64,000 nucleotides of DNA from CAXXOK01 sp001604115. GTDB lineage: Bacteria > Bacillota > Clostridia > Christensenellales > Aristaeellaceae. A program made the position numbers and the translations under genes. This document shows positions 6,304 to 17,039 of the stretch, piece by piece. Location of the stretch: assembly GCA_034928535.1 (NCBI GenBank), contig JAYFOV010000019.1:1-64000 (forward strand), written 5' to 3'. The first letter of the stretch is position 1. The number at the start of each line of letters is the position of its first letter. Below the pieces are notes generated by a model. That model had not been told where the DNA came from. It saw nothing but the letters and a program-made list of their open reading frames with translations, and did no database searches.

Positions 6304-7347
6304 ATGCGCCGTCAAGCGTCCATGTTTCCCCCACATGACCGCTATGCCCACACAATGCGCCATCGCTGGCTTGCCGGCATCCTGACCGCCTTCCTTGCAC
6401 TGCAGGGCAGTCCTGCCGCCGCAGCCGCCTCCAGCACAGACGGCCTTACCCTTTTTGCCGCCTACCCAACCGTCGCCCGTGCGGCCTTGGTATTGGATGC
6501 GCAGGGCTATGCCGCCTACGGCGAGTATGTGTACCAAAATGCTGAAACCGGCGAATACCATTACACCAGCCCAACCTTGCAAGTGCACATCACGCGCCAT
6601 CAGGACACCGATCCCAAGGTCGTCTGGCATGAGGCGCAGATTTACAGCCGCAACGGCACCCTGTTTCATGTTTGGCCGTTCAATCCGCAAAAGGCGACCG
6701 CCACCGCCCAGCAGACGCTGATTGCCCAGAAACACCACCTGGTGTTTGCTATCAACGGGGATTTTTCCCACCTGCGCATCGGGTGGGACGCGACAGTCGG
6801 CCTGCTGATCCGAAACCAATCCATCATCTTTTCCCGTACTTACAAGAAAACAACCACACGCTACCCCAACCTGGACAACCTGGCTTTCCTGCCGGACGGC
6901 AGCATGCTGGCGCAGGGGCGTAACGACGCCACCATGGACGATTACCTGTCCTTGGGGGCCTATGATCTGTTAGCCTTTGGGCCCGTGCTCATCCACAACG
7001 GGATCGTCAACAGCAGAGCTTTTGGCCGCTACGGCTGGGAACGCGCGCCCCGCACCGCGCTGGGCATGGTGTCCCCGGGGCATTATGTCGCCATCATGGT
7101 CGAGGGGCGGCACGAGAACAGCCGTGGCTGGAGCACAACCCATTTGGCAGCGCATATGGCTGCGCTGGGTGTGACCGAAGCCCTGAACCTGGATGGCGGG
7201 CAAAGCGCCACCATGATCTTTATGGGCAAACAGATCATCCGAGTGGGCAATAGCAAAAGTCTGACTGCGCGGCCGCGAAAATCCGCCGAGGTAGTGGGCA
7301 TCGGCCAGAGCAAGCTGGTGTGGCCGGTCGCCACCAAGAAAAAATAA
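6304..7347 (+). CDS. Secreted phosphodiester glycosidase-like protein (NAGPA/DUF2233 family)
   Basis: 347 aa, start chosen for GGGAGG seven bases before the ATG. A signal peptide covers about residues 17-41: a hydrophobic stretch after HRW, ending in SPAAAAA. The mature part has the features of the NAGPA/phosphodiester glycosidase fold. These are FAINGDF, a central RTALGM segment, and the diagnostic LNLDGGQSATM near the C-terminus. In that family the Asp-Gly-Gly segment lies in the active site, and bacterial members act on phosphodiester-linked sugars in cell-surface polymers. The substrate here is unknown. It is monocistronic and diverges from the ABC operon. Confidence 0.8.
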   Translation: MRRQASMFPPHDRYAHTMRHRWLAGILTAFLALQGSPAAAAASSTDGLTLFAAYPTVARAALVLDAQGYAAYGEYVYQNAETGEYHYTSPTLQVHITRHQDTDPKVVWHEAQIYSRNGTLFHVWPFNPQKATATAQQTLIAQKHHLVFAINGDFSHLRIGWDATVGLLIRNQSIIFSRTYKKTTTRYPNLDNLAFLPDGSMLAQGRNDATMDDYLSLGAYDLLAFGPVLIHNGIVNSRAFGRYGWERAPRTALGMVSPGHYVAIMVEGRHENSRGWSTTHLAAHMAALGVTEALNLDGGQSATMIFMGKQIIRVGNSKSLTARPRKSAEVVGIGQSKLVWPVATKKK

Positions 7348-7436
7348 AGGCACAACAGGAATATCACCTTACTGCGGGCTATGGTTTATCCCTGTTTGCC
7401 CTTTGCCGCCGGGAAAAAACTGTGAAAACGTATGGC

Positions 7437-7472
7437 AGCGGGGAAGCCGGGCGATAGCCCGGCTTCCCCGCT
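7437..7472 (-). terminator. Terminator of the aminoacyl-tRNA synthetase operon
   Basis: A perfect 16-bp stem (arms 7437-7452 and 7457-7472) has a GATA loop. On the minus strand it follows the leuS stop and is trailed by T-rich sequence (CGTTTTCACAGTTTTTT). It may also stop the gene ending at 7347. Confidence 0.85.
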
Positions 7473-7500
7473 GATTGCCACACTGTATGTGTCGCCCTAT

Positions 7501-9927
<2,427 letters not shown>

Positions 9928-9989
9928 GCGCAAAGCTCCTTACTCTATCATACACGTGCGGTATATTCCTGTCGGATGGCCGTGGCTGG

Positions 9990-11453
9990 CTACTTGTTGC
10001 TGCCTTGCAGCATGCGGATGCCCACATCAATGCGGCGCAACGTTTCCGCCTGCCCCAGCAGGTAGGCAAGCTCCGTGGCGCCGCCGGGCGTGCTGGCAAG
10101 CCCGCTGATGGCCACGCGCACAGGCCACATCATCTGCCCGGTTTTGAGCCCTTCTTTTTCGGCCAGCGCCATCAGGCAGGTTTTGACGGTTTCCTCGGCA
10201 AAATCGGTCAGCCCCGCGAGCGCGGGGCGCGCTAGCAACAGCGCCTGCAGGCTGATGGCCGCATCCGTCTTCATCTTTTTATGCGTGTAAATATCCATCT
10301 CATAGGCGGGCAACTCCGCCAGGAAAGCCACCATCTCCGGCACACGGCCAAACACTTCGGTGCGGCCGTGCATCAGCTCCGCCAGGCGGCGGTAGTCCAT
10401 GCCCCGCCCGGCCAGCGCCTTGTCAAACCACGGCGTGGCCATACGGAGGTAGGCTTCAAAATCCATGCGCTTGATATACTCACTGTTGAACCACACAAGT
10501 TTTTCCGTATTAAAGATGGCCGGGGATTTGGAAAGGCCTTCCAGATCGAATGCCTCCACCAGCTCCGGCAGGGTGAAAAACTCGCGCTCCGCATCCTTGG
10601 GGCACCAGCCAAGCAATGCGATAAAATTGATAATCGCTTCCTTCACATAGCCCTGCGCCAGCAGATCTTCAAAGCTGGGATCGCCGTAGCGTTTGGAGAG
10701 CTTGCGGGTCGCGTCCTTCATGACTACGGGCAGGTGCACATAGGTGGGCGCCTCCCAGCCGAATGCCTGGTACAGCAGGTTGTACTTGGGCGTGCTGCTC
10801 AAATACTCCGTGCCGCGCATCACATGGGTTATGGCCATGAGGTGGTCATCCACCACGTTGGCAAAGTTATAGGTGGGCAACCCATCCGCCTTGATGAGCA
10901 CATTGTCATCCAATGTATCGCAGGGCACTTCCACATGACCAAAGAGCGCGTCGTCAAAGCTGGCGGTGCCGGTGAGCGGCACATTCTGCCGGATCACAAA
11001 GGGCTCGCCGCTTTGCATGCGACGCTTGGCCTCGGCTTTGTCGATGTGCAGGCAGTGCTTGTCATACTTGAACTGCTCGCCGCGCGCGGTGGCCGCATCA
11101 CGCCGCTCCTGCAGCGCTTCCTTGGTGCAAAAGCAGGGGTAAGCCGCGCCGGTCTCGATCAGCTGCATGGCGTAGGGCAGGTACAGATCCCGCCGCTGGG
11201 TCTGGATATAGGGGCCAAAGTCGCCGCCGACATCCGGGCCTTCGTCATAGGTCAGCCCCGCCTCGTGCATGCTCTGATAAATGAGCTCCACGGCGCCGGG
11301 CACCTCGCGCTCCTGATCCGTATCCTCAATGCGCAGGATAAACTTGCCGCCCATCTTGCGGGCATACAGGTAGGTGTAAAGCGCCGTGCGCAGGCCGCCC
11401 AGGTGCAGGTATCCCGTGGGGCTGGGGGCGAAACGGGTGCGTACTTGTGTCAT
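9990..11453 (-). CDS. gltX: Glutamate--tRNA ligase
   Basis: 487 aa, ordinary length. The class I motif is PSPTGYLHLGGLRTAL and the KMSKS equivalent is RKLSKRYGD. The glutamate-discriminating C-terminal helical domain is present (about 320-480). It charges tRNA-Glu. Because a glutaminyl-tRNA synthetase is encoded two genes upstream in the same operon, this enzyme need not mischarge tRNA-Gln. Whether it is discriminating cannot be read with certainty. The ribosome binding site is AAAGGAA. Confidence 0.96.
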   Translation of the reverse strand: MTQVRTRFAPSPTGYLHLGGLRTALYTYLYARKMGGKFILRIEDTDQEREVPGAVELIYQSMHEAGLTYDEGPDVGGDFGPYIQTQRRDLYLPYAMQLIETGAAYPCFCTKEALQERRDAATARGEQFKYDKHCLHIDKAEAKRRMQSGEPFVIRQNVPLTGTASFDDALFGHVEVPCDTLDDNVLIKADGLPTYNFANVVDDHLMAITHVMRGTEYLSSTPKYNLLYQAFGWEAPTYVHLPVVMKDATRKLSKRYGDPSFEDLLAQGYVKEAIINFIALLGWCPKDAEREFFTLPELVEAFDLEGLSKSPAIFNTEKLVWFNSEYIKRMDFEAYLRMATPWFDKALAGRGMDYRRLAELMHGRTEVFGRVPEMVAFLAELPAYEMDIYTHKKMKTDAAISLQALLLARPALAGLTDFAEETVKTCLMALAEKEGLKTGQMMWPVRVAISGLASTPGGATELAYLLGQAETLRRIDVGIRMLQGSNK

Positions 11454-11489
11454 GCAGAGGTTCCTTTCCGTATTGGGATCATCCCTTGG

Positions 11490-11930
11490 TCACAGGCGCA
11501 GGCGGTAGATGGTCTCGCCATCCTCCTCGCGGCCGTCAGGCTCCAAGCCCAGGCTTTCGTACAGAGCGCGCGCAGCCAGGTTTTTGGGTTTAAAGCTGAT
11601 GTAGACCACATCCCGCTTGGGCTGGCGCGTGCGGATATCGGCAATCACCAGTTCCATGGCGCGCCTGCCGTAGCCCTTGCCCTGGTGGGGGAGGCCGATC
11701 ATCAGGCGGCTGATGCAAAAGGCATCTTCCTCCGCATCAAAGCCATACATCACAAAACCTACAGGCTCGCCATCCACACAGATCGCACGGGGAATGTACT
11801 GCTCAATGACCGCCGCCTGTGCCAGGCTGAACACGTTGCTGGCCACAAAGCCCTGCTGGTCTTCCCCTACCTGCAGCGTAATAACGGCGGCAAAGGTTTC
11901 CCTCGTTATGATTTCCAGCGTCAGGTTCAC
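11490..11930 (-). CDS. GNAT-family N-acetyltransferase, spermidine/diamine acetyltransferase-like
   Basis: 146 aa. It starts with GTG inside the stop of glnS (GTGA overlap), so the two are translationally coupled. The acetyl-CoA binding motif A is clear: RLMIGLPHQGKGYGRRAM. The pattern KNLAARALYESLGLEPDG is the usual motif B region. The overall sequence resembles small diamine/spermidine acetyltransferases such as the BltD/PaiA type. The substrate is not certain. Its place between two synthetase genes is odd, and a tRNA- or aminoacyl-linked substrate is conceivable but unsupported. Confidence 0.85.
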   Translation of the reverse strand: MNLTLEIITRETFAAVITLQVGEDQQGFVASNVFSLAQAAVIEQYIPRAICVDGEPVGFVMYGFDAEEDAFCISRLMIGLPHQGKGYGRRAMELVIADIRTRQPKRDVVYISFKPKNLAARALYESLGLEPDGREEDGETIYRLRL

Positions 11931-13669
11931 GCGCGCACTTCCTTCTTAAAGCTGTCCTTGAGCCCGACTACACGGTTGAACACCGCAAGCCCCGCCGTGG
12001 AATCCGGATCCATGCAAAAATATCCCATACGCAGGAATTGGAACGTATCCCCCACAGCAGCCGTGCCCAGCGAAGCTTCCATGAAGCCGCGGCAAACCTC
12101 CAGGCTGGCCGGGTTCAAACGGGTCAGGAAATCCTTTTTCAGGGCGCCTGCCGGAGCCAGGGTTTCCGCTTCGGGCTTGTCCTCCGCCTCGGCCTCGGCC
12201 ACAGCGGGTGCGGCTTCCGCGCTTTCATCCAGCAGGAGCGGCTCATACAGGCGCGCTTCCAGCGGCAGGTTTTCCGTGGCGCTCACCCAATGCAGCGTAC
12301 CCTTGACTTTACGGTTTGCGCCCTCGGTGCCGTTGCGGGTGTCCAGATCCACCGTGCAGTAGACACACGTCACACGGCCGTCCGCATCCTTGTCGCAGGT
12401 TTCTGCTTTGATGATGTAGGCACCCTTGAGCCGCACCTCGCCGCCCAAAAACAGGCGGAAGTACTTTTTGGCGGGTACCTCCATAAAATCTTCCTGCTCG
12501 ATATAAATCTCACGGGTGAGCACGCTGGTATGCGTGCCCATTTCGGGGTGGTCCGGGTGGTTCTCCAGCGGCAGCTCGTCCCGCTGATCCGCCGGCCAGT
12601 TGGTCAGAACCACCTTCAGCGGGCGCAGCACGGCCATGGCACGGGGCGCCTTGGTGCCCAGATCTTCCCGCACGCAGTGCTCCAGCAACGCCAGATCCAC
12701 CACAGAATCCGCTTTGGCCACGCCAATGCGGTCAATGAAATCCCGGATGGCGGCGGGGGTGTAGCCCCGGCGGCGCAGGGCGCACAGTGTGGGCATGCGC
12801 GGATCGTCCCAGCCGGACACATGGCCGCCTTCCACCAGCATGCGCAGGTAGCGTTTGCTCATGATGGTGCGCGTCAGGTTCAGGCGGCTGAATTCGATCT
12901 GCCGCGGGCTGCTGGGCAACATGTTCTGGGCATGATTGACCACCCATTCATACAGCGGGCGGTGATCCTCATATTCCAGGCTGCACAGGCTGTGGCTGAT
13001 GGACTCCAGCGCATCCCCGATGGGGTGCGCAAAATCGTACATGGGATAGATGCACCACTCCTTACCGGTGCGGTGATGCTCCTTGAACAGGATGCGGTAC
13101 ATCGCCGGGTCACGCATGTTAAAATTGGGGCTGGCCATATCGATCTTCATGCGCAGGATCATGCTGCCTTCCGGGTGTTTGCCGGCCTTCATCTCCTCAA
13201 AGAGGCGAAGGCTCTCCTCCGCGGGGCGGTCGCGCCACGGGCTGTTTTTGCCCGGCTCGGAGGGTGTGCCACGGTTCAGGCGCACCTGCTCGGGCGTCTG
13301 CTCATCCACATAGGCCAGGCCGCGGCGGATCCAGTCCACCGCGATATCATAACAGTGCTGGTAATACTCGCTGGCAAAAAACAGGCCGCCTTTCCACTCA
13401 AAGCCCAGCCAGCGGATATCCTCCATGATACCGTCGACAAATTCCGTCTCTTCCTTGGCGGGGTTGGTATCGTCAAAGCGCAGGTTGGTCAGGCCGCCGT
13501 AGCGCTCGGCAGTGGCAAAATCGGCCACCAGCGCCTTGCAATGCCCAATATGCAGGTAACCGTTGGGCTCCGGCGGAAACCGTGTGTGCACGCGCTGGTA
13601 ACGCCCGCTCTGTAAATCTTCCTCAATCATATCCCAGATGAAATTGGTTTTGCTGGCGGGTGTTTCCAT
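11927..13669 (-). CDS. glnS: Glutamine--tRNA ligase with acidic Ala/Glu insert
   Basis: 580 aa. The start is the ATG at 13667-13669, with AAAGGATG upstream. It charges tRNA-Gln directly. The GlnRS class I signature PPEPNGYLHIGH and the MSKR loop (TIMSKRYLR) are clear. So are FDDTNP and the two anticodon-binding beta-barrels. Residues about 481-510 form a low-complexity insert of Ala, Glu and Pro between C-terminal barrel strands. It is likely a flexible loop. GlnRS is not universal in Bacillota, many of which use GatCAB. First gene of the operon glnS-GNAT-gltX-leuS. Confidence 0.96.
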   Translation of the reverse strand: METPASKTNFIWDMIEEDLQSGRYQRVHTRFPPEPNGYLHIGHCKALVADFATAERYGGLTNLRFDDTNPAKEETEFVDGIMEDIRWLGFEWKGGLFFASEYYQHCYDIAVDWIRRGLAYVDEQTPEQVRLNRGTPSEPGKNSPWRDRPAEESLRLFEEMKAGKHPEGSMILRMKIDMASPNFNMRDPAMYRILFKEHHRTGKEWCIYPMYDFAHPIGDALESISHSLCSLEYEDHRPLYEWVVNHAQNMLPSSPRQIEFSRLNLTRTIMSKRYLRMLVEGGHVSGWDDPRMPTLCALRRRGYTPAAIRDFIDRIGVAKADSVVDLALLEHCVREDLGTKAPRAMAVLRPLKVVLTNWPADQRDELPLENHPDHPEMGTHTSVLTREIYIEQEDFMEVPAKKYFRLFLGGEVRLKGAYIIKAETCDKDADGRVTCVYCTVDLDTRNGTEGANRKVKGTLHWVSATENLPLEARLYEPLLLDESAEAAPAVAEAEAEDKPEAETLAPAGALKKDFLTRLNPASLEVCRGFMEASLGTAAVGDTFQFLRMGYFCMDPDSTAGLAVFNRVVGLKDSFKKEVRA

Positions 13670-13729
13670 GCTGTGCCCATCCTTTCTGCGCCCGTCCCGC
13701 TGCCTTGCGGCAGGTGGCGGCATTTCAGT

Positions 13730-13758
13730 ATTATATAGCGAAATCAAGCGGTTGACAA
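13730..13758 (-). promoter_or_regulatory. Promoter of the glnS-GNAT-gltX-leuS operon
   Basis: On the minus strand TTGTCA (13753-13758) and TATAAT (13730-13735) have a 17-base spacer. The leader to glnS is only about 55 bases, so no T-box riboswitch fits there. Confidence 0.8.
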
Positions 13759-13835
13759 GGGCGCCGCCCAGCTTTGCCAACTTTTGCAGGCGCGCAAAAC
13801 CCTGCCTGCCGCCCCTGTACAGGCGGCTCTTTGCA

Positions 13836-13864
13836 TTGACAACCCCCCGCCGCTGGCTTATACT
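13836..13864 (+). promoter_or_regulatory. Promoter of the glycine cleavage operon
   Basis: TTGACA (13836-13841) and TATACT (13859-13864) have a 17-base spacer that is nearly all C and G. The start would fall about 30 bases before the first glycine aptamer. The first 17 bases recur exactly in the nifS-like gene promoter. Confidence 0.85.
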
Positions 13865-13900
13865 GATGCCAACAAAAGAATACCGCTCTATTTCGGTAGA

Positions 13901-14085
13901 CGGTTTGGGGAGAGAGCGGCACGCGCAAGCGCAGCCGCCGCCGAAGGTGCAAGCCCGCATAAGCTCTCAGGCAAAAGGACCCGAACCCGACGAATCTCTG
14001 GAAAGCAGCAATGCACCGAAGAGGCAATCCGCCGTGCGCTCACAGGCGGTGAAACTTTCAGGTAAACGGACAGAGGCGCGAGGAT
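13901..14085 (+). promoter_or_regulatory. Tandem glycine riboswitch
   Basis: Two gcvT-type aptamers in series are visible. The first has GGGGAGAG, CCGCCGAAGGTGCAAGCCC and CTCTCAGGCAAAAGGACC. The second has CACCGAAGAGGCAATCC and CTTTCAGGTAAACGGACAG. They are joined by the short GAATCTCTGGAAAGC linker. This pair is established as a glycine sensor and normally turns expression on. Downstream, GAGGCGC (14073-14079) can pair with GCGCCT (14115-14120), followed by TTTTTT at 14122-14127. I read this as a transcription-terminator expression platform, with less certainty. It precedes gcvT by about 70 bases. Confidence 0.93.
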
Positions 14086-14157
14086 CGCGGCGTGCAAGCG
14101 CCCCGTTTTCTTGAGCGCCTGTTTTTTGCACCCATACAAATGAGGAGGGTCAAAATC

Positions 14158-15267
14158 ATGTCCGAAACCGAGCCGCTCCGCCAAACTCCGCTATACGCAA
14201 AGCACGTAGCCCACGGCGGGAAAATCGTGCCCTTTGCGGGCTATCTGCTTCCAGTGCAGTACCAGGCCGGGGTCATGAAGGAGCACAACGCCGTGCGCGA
14301 AGGGGTTGGCCTGTTTGATGTGAGCCATATGGGCGAAGTGCTTTTTACCGGCGCGGACGCGCTGGCCAACCTGCAGCACTTGCTATGCAATGATTTCAGC
14401 ACCCTGCAGGATGGCCGCGTGCGCTACAGCCCCATGCTCAATGAGCAGGGCGGCGTGATCGACGATGTGCTTGTGTACCGCTACAACGCCCTACGGTACC
14501 TGATGGTGGTGAACGCTGCCAACCGTGCCAAGGATGTAGCGCACATCCTGGCACAGCAATTTGGCGATGTGACCATTGAGGATATTTCCGATCGCATCGG
14601 CCAGCTTGCCCTGCAAGGCCCTAAGGCGCAGGCAGTGCTGGAAACGCTGGTGCCGGCCGCGCAGATTCCGCAGAAATACTACAGCTTTATCGATGGCGTG
14701 ACCGTCGGCGGCGTGACTTGCCTGCTCAGCCGCACAGGCTACACCGGCGAGGACGGGTTTGAGCTGTACTTTGCGCCGCAGGATGGCGAAGCACTATTTG
14801 ATGCGCTGCTGACCGCCGGCGAGCCCTTTGGCCTGATGCTGTGCGGCTTGGGTTGCCGCGACACCCTCCGGCTGGAGGCCGCCATGCCCCTGTACGGCCA
14901 TGAGATGGACGATACCGTTTCTCCCCTGGAAACAGGGCTTGGTATGTTCGTCAAGCTGGAACGGGAAGGCTTCATTGGCCGGGAAGCCCTGCTTGGGGCG
15001 GGGGTACCCACGCGTGCGCGCATCGGCCTTCGGATCACCGGGCGTGGCATTGCGCGGGAACATTTCCCTGTTTATGCAGGGGATGTGCTCATCGGCCACA
15101 TCACCAGCGGCACGCACTGCCCCACCGTCGGCCCCATTGCCATGGCGCTGGTCAGCGCTGCACACACCACGCCCGGCGAGTCCCTCCTGATCGAGATCCG
15201 GGGCGCCAAGGTGCCCGCAGAGATCGTTCCCCTTCCGTTTTACCGCCGGAACAAAGATGCCAAATGA
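14158..15267 (+). CDS. gcvT: Glycine cleavage system T protein (aminomethyltransferase)
   Basis: 369 aa, start at the ATG at 14158 with GAGGAGGG upstream. It moves the methylene group from the aminomethyl-lipoyl arm of GcvH to tetrahydrofolate and releases ammonia. The folate-binding GcvT fold is evident: FAGYLLPVQYQAG, VGLFDVSHMGEVLF, LSRTGYTGEDGFELY, and the C-terminal GCRDTLRLEAAMPLYGHEM. It is the first gene of the operon controlled by the glycine riboswitch, and gcvH follows 31 bases later. Confidence 0.96.
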   Translation: MSETEPLRQTPLYAKHVAHGGKIVPFAGYLLPVQYQAGVMKEHNAVREGVGLFDVSHMGEVLFTGADALANLQHLLCNDFSTLQDGRVRYSPMLNEQGGVIDDVLVYRYNALRYLMVVNAANRAKDVAHILAQQFGDVTIEDISDRIGQLALQGPKAQAVLETLVPAAQIPQKYYSFIDGVTVGGVTCLLSRTGYTGEDGFELYFAPQDGEALFDALLTAGEPFGLMLCGLGCRDTLRLEAAMPLYGHEMDDTVSPLETGLGMFVKLEREGFIGREALLGAGVPTRARIGLRITGRGIAREHFPVYAGDVLIGHITSGTHCPTVGPIAMALVSAAHTTPGESLLIEIRGAKVPAEIVPLPFYRRNKDAK

Positions 15268-15298
15268 AATCAGGGACATGAAAAAGGAGGCACATCCT

Positions 15299-15673
15299 AT
15301 GGAAATCAAAACCGACCGCGTGTATAGCGCCAGCCACGAGTGGGTGCTCTTTGAAACCGAAACCACCGCCACCATCGGCGTGACGGATTTTGCCCAAAGC
15401 GAGCTGGGCGATCTGGTGTTTGTGAACCTGCCGCAAGTGGGCGACGCCGTGACCGCCGGGCAACCCTTTGCCGATGTGGAGAGCGTGAAGGCAGTGAGCG
15501 ATGTGTATTGCCCCGTGAGCGGCACGGTAAGCGCCATCAATGAAGCGCTGCTAAGCACCCCCCAGATGATCAATGAAAACGCGTACGACGCATGGTTTAT
15601 CAAGGTAGAAAACATCACTGACAAAAGCCCGCTGATGGATGCGGATGCCTACCGCACGCTCACCGGGGAATAA
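15299..15673 (+). CDS. gcvH: Glycine cleavage system H protein (lipoyl carrier)
   Basis: 124 aa, start at 15299 with AAAGGAGG upstream. A small beta-barrel carrier whose lipoylated lysine is Lys64 in VESVKAVSDV. It shuttles the aminomethyl group between GcvP, GcvT and Lpd. Conserved SHEWV and NEALLSTPQMIN segments are present and the length is normal. An lplA gene in the same operon can provide the lipoyl group. Confidence 0.97.
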   Translation: MEIKTDRVYSASHEWVLFETETTATIGVTDFAQSELGDLVFVNLPQVGDAVTAGQPFADVESVKAVSDVYCPVSGTVSAINEALLSTPQMINENAYDAWFIKVENITDKSPLMDADAYRTLTGE

Positions 15674-15719
15674 CGCCGGCACGCAACCGCCCAAATACAA
15701 CAGAACAGAGGGACATGCC

Positions 15720-17039
15720 ATGAGCCATTACCACCCGCACACCCAGGCGGATACGGCGGCGATGCTGGCAACGCTCGGCCTTGCCACGCCGGATGATCTG
15801 TTTGCCGATATTCCGCAAAGCGTGCGCCTGCGCGCGCCGCTATCCCTGCCGCAGGGACTGAGCCAAATGGACACGCTGGCTGCCATGGAGGCGCTGGCCG
15901 AGCAAAACACCCGCTACCGCCTCACGCTGCGCGGCGCTGGCTGTTACGATCATTTCATCCCGCCTTTGGTGAGTCAGCTCGCCGGAAAAGAAGAGTTTGT
16001 GACCGCCTACACACCCTACCAGGCGGAGCTTTCCCAGGGCATTTTGCAGGCGATTTTCGAGTACCAAAGCCTGATCTGCGCCCTGACCGGTATGGATGCC
16101 AGCAACGCAGGGGTGTATGACGGCGCGTCCGCCGCTGCCGAAGCCGCCGTCATGTGCCGGGAGCGCGGCCGCACAGTTACGCTTGTCAGTGCATGCGCCC
16201 ATCCGGATACCCTTGCCGTGGTTCGCACCTATGCCTATGGCACTGGCCACGAAGTGCGCGTGGTGCCTGCCGCCGACGGCCACACCGATCTGGCGGCATT
16301 GCAGGCCATGCTCACGCCGGACATCGCCAGTTTGTACATCCAACAGCCCAATTACTTTGGTCAACTGGAGGATGTGCCCGCATTGTTCGCCGCGGCCAAA
16401 GCTGCAGGCGTCAAGTGCATCCTTGGCGCCAACCCCATGACGCTGGCAATGCTGCCCAGCGGCGCGGAGGTCGGCGCGGATATCGTGTGCGGCGATGTGC
16501 AACCCTTTGGCATCCCGATGGCCTTTGGCGGCCCCTCGGCTGGGTTTATGGCCGCGACTGCCGCCATGCAGCGCAAGCTGCCCGGGCGCATCGCCGGGCA
16601 AACGACCGATGCGCAGGGTCGCCGCGCCTTTGTGCTCACCTTGCAGGCGCGCGAGCAGCACATCCGCCGGGAAAAGGCGACCAGCAACATCTGCACCAAT
16701 CAGGCGCACTGCGCTCTTACCGCCGGGATATACCTGACGTATCTGGGCACGCGAGGGCTCACGGCCGTGGCGGAGCGCTGCCTTGCGCATGCACACGCTT
16801 TTGCCGAGCTGCTCACTGCCATTCCCGGTGTTCGGCTGCGGCACCGTGGCGTGTTTTTCCATGAGTTTGTGACAGAGCTGCCCGTACCCGCACAGGCTGT
16901 GGAAGCGGCGCTGGAGGCGCAGGGCGTGCTCAGCGGCCTGCCTCTGGACGGCGGCATGCTCTGGTGTGTTACGGAAAAAGCCAGCCTTGCGCAGCTCACG
17001 CGCGTGGCCGAAATCGTTCGGGAGGTGTGTGCGCAATGA
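15720..17039 (+). CDS. gcvPA: Glycine dehydrogenase (decarboxylating) subunit 1
   Basis: 439 aa, start at 15720 behind GAGGG. This is the N-terminal half of the P protein, which is split in Bacillota and archaea. The family signatures FLGAGCYDHFIPP-like (GAGCYDHFIPP), TAYTPYQAELSQG and SLICALTGMDASNAGVYDGA are all present. It forms a heterotetramer with GcvPB, which carries the PLP lysine. The stop overlaps the gcvPB start (ATGA), indicating translational coupling. Confidence 0.96.
   Translation: MSHYHPHTQADTAAMLATLGLATPDDLFADIPQSVRLRAPLSLPQGLSQMDTLAAMEALAEQNTRYRLTLRGAGCYDHFIPPLVSQLAGKEEFVTAYTPYQAELSQGILQAIFEYQSLICALTGMDASNAGVYDGASAAAEAAVMCRERGRTVTLVSACAHPDTLAVVRTYAYGTGHEVRVVPAADGHTDLAALQAMLTPDIASLYIQQPNYFGQLEDVPALFAAAKAAGVKCILGANPMTLAMLPSGAEVGADIVCGDVQPFGIPMAFGGPSAGFMAATAAMQRKLPGRIAGQTTDAQGRRAFVLTLQAREQHIRREKATSNICTNQAHCALTAGIYLTYLGTRGLTAVAERCLAHAHAFAELLTAIPGVRLRHRGVFFHEFVTELPVPAQAVEAALEAQGVLSGLPLDGGMLWCVTEKASLAQLTRVAEIVREVCAQ

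Noticed and set aside
13670..13735. T-box riboswitch before the synthetase operon
   Set aside because: The leader is only about 55 bases, too short, and lacks the conserved TGGNACC-type T-box sequence.
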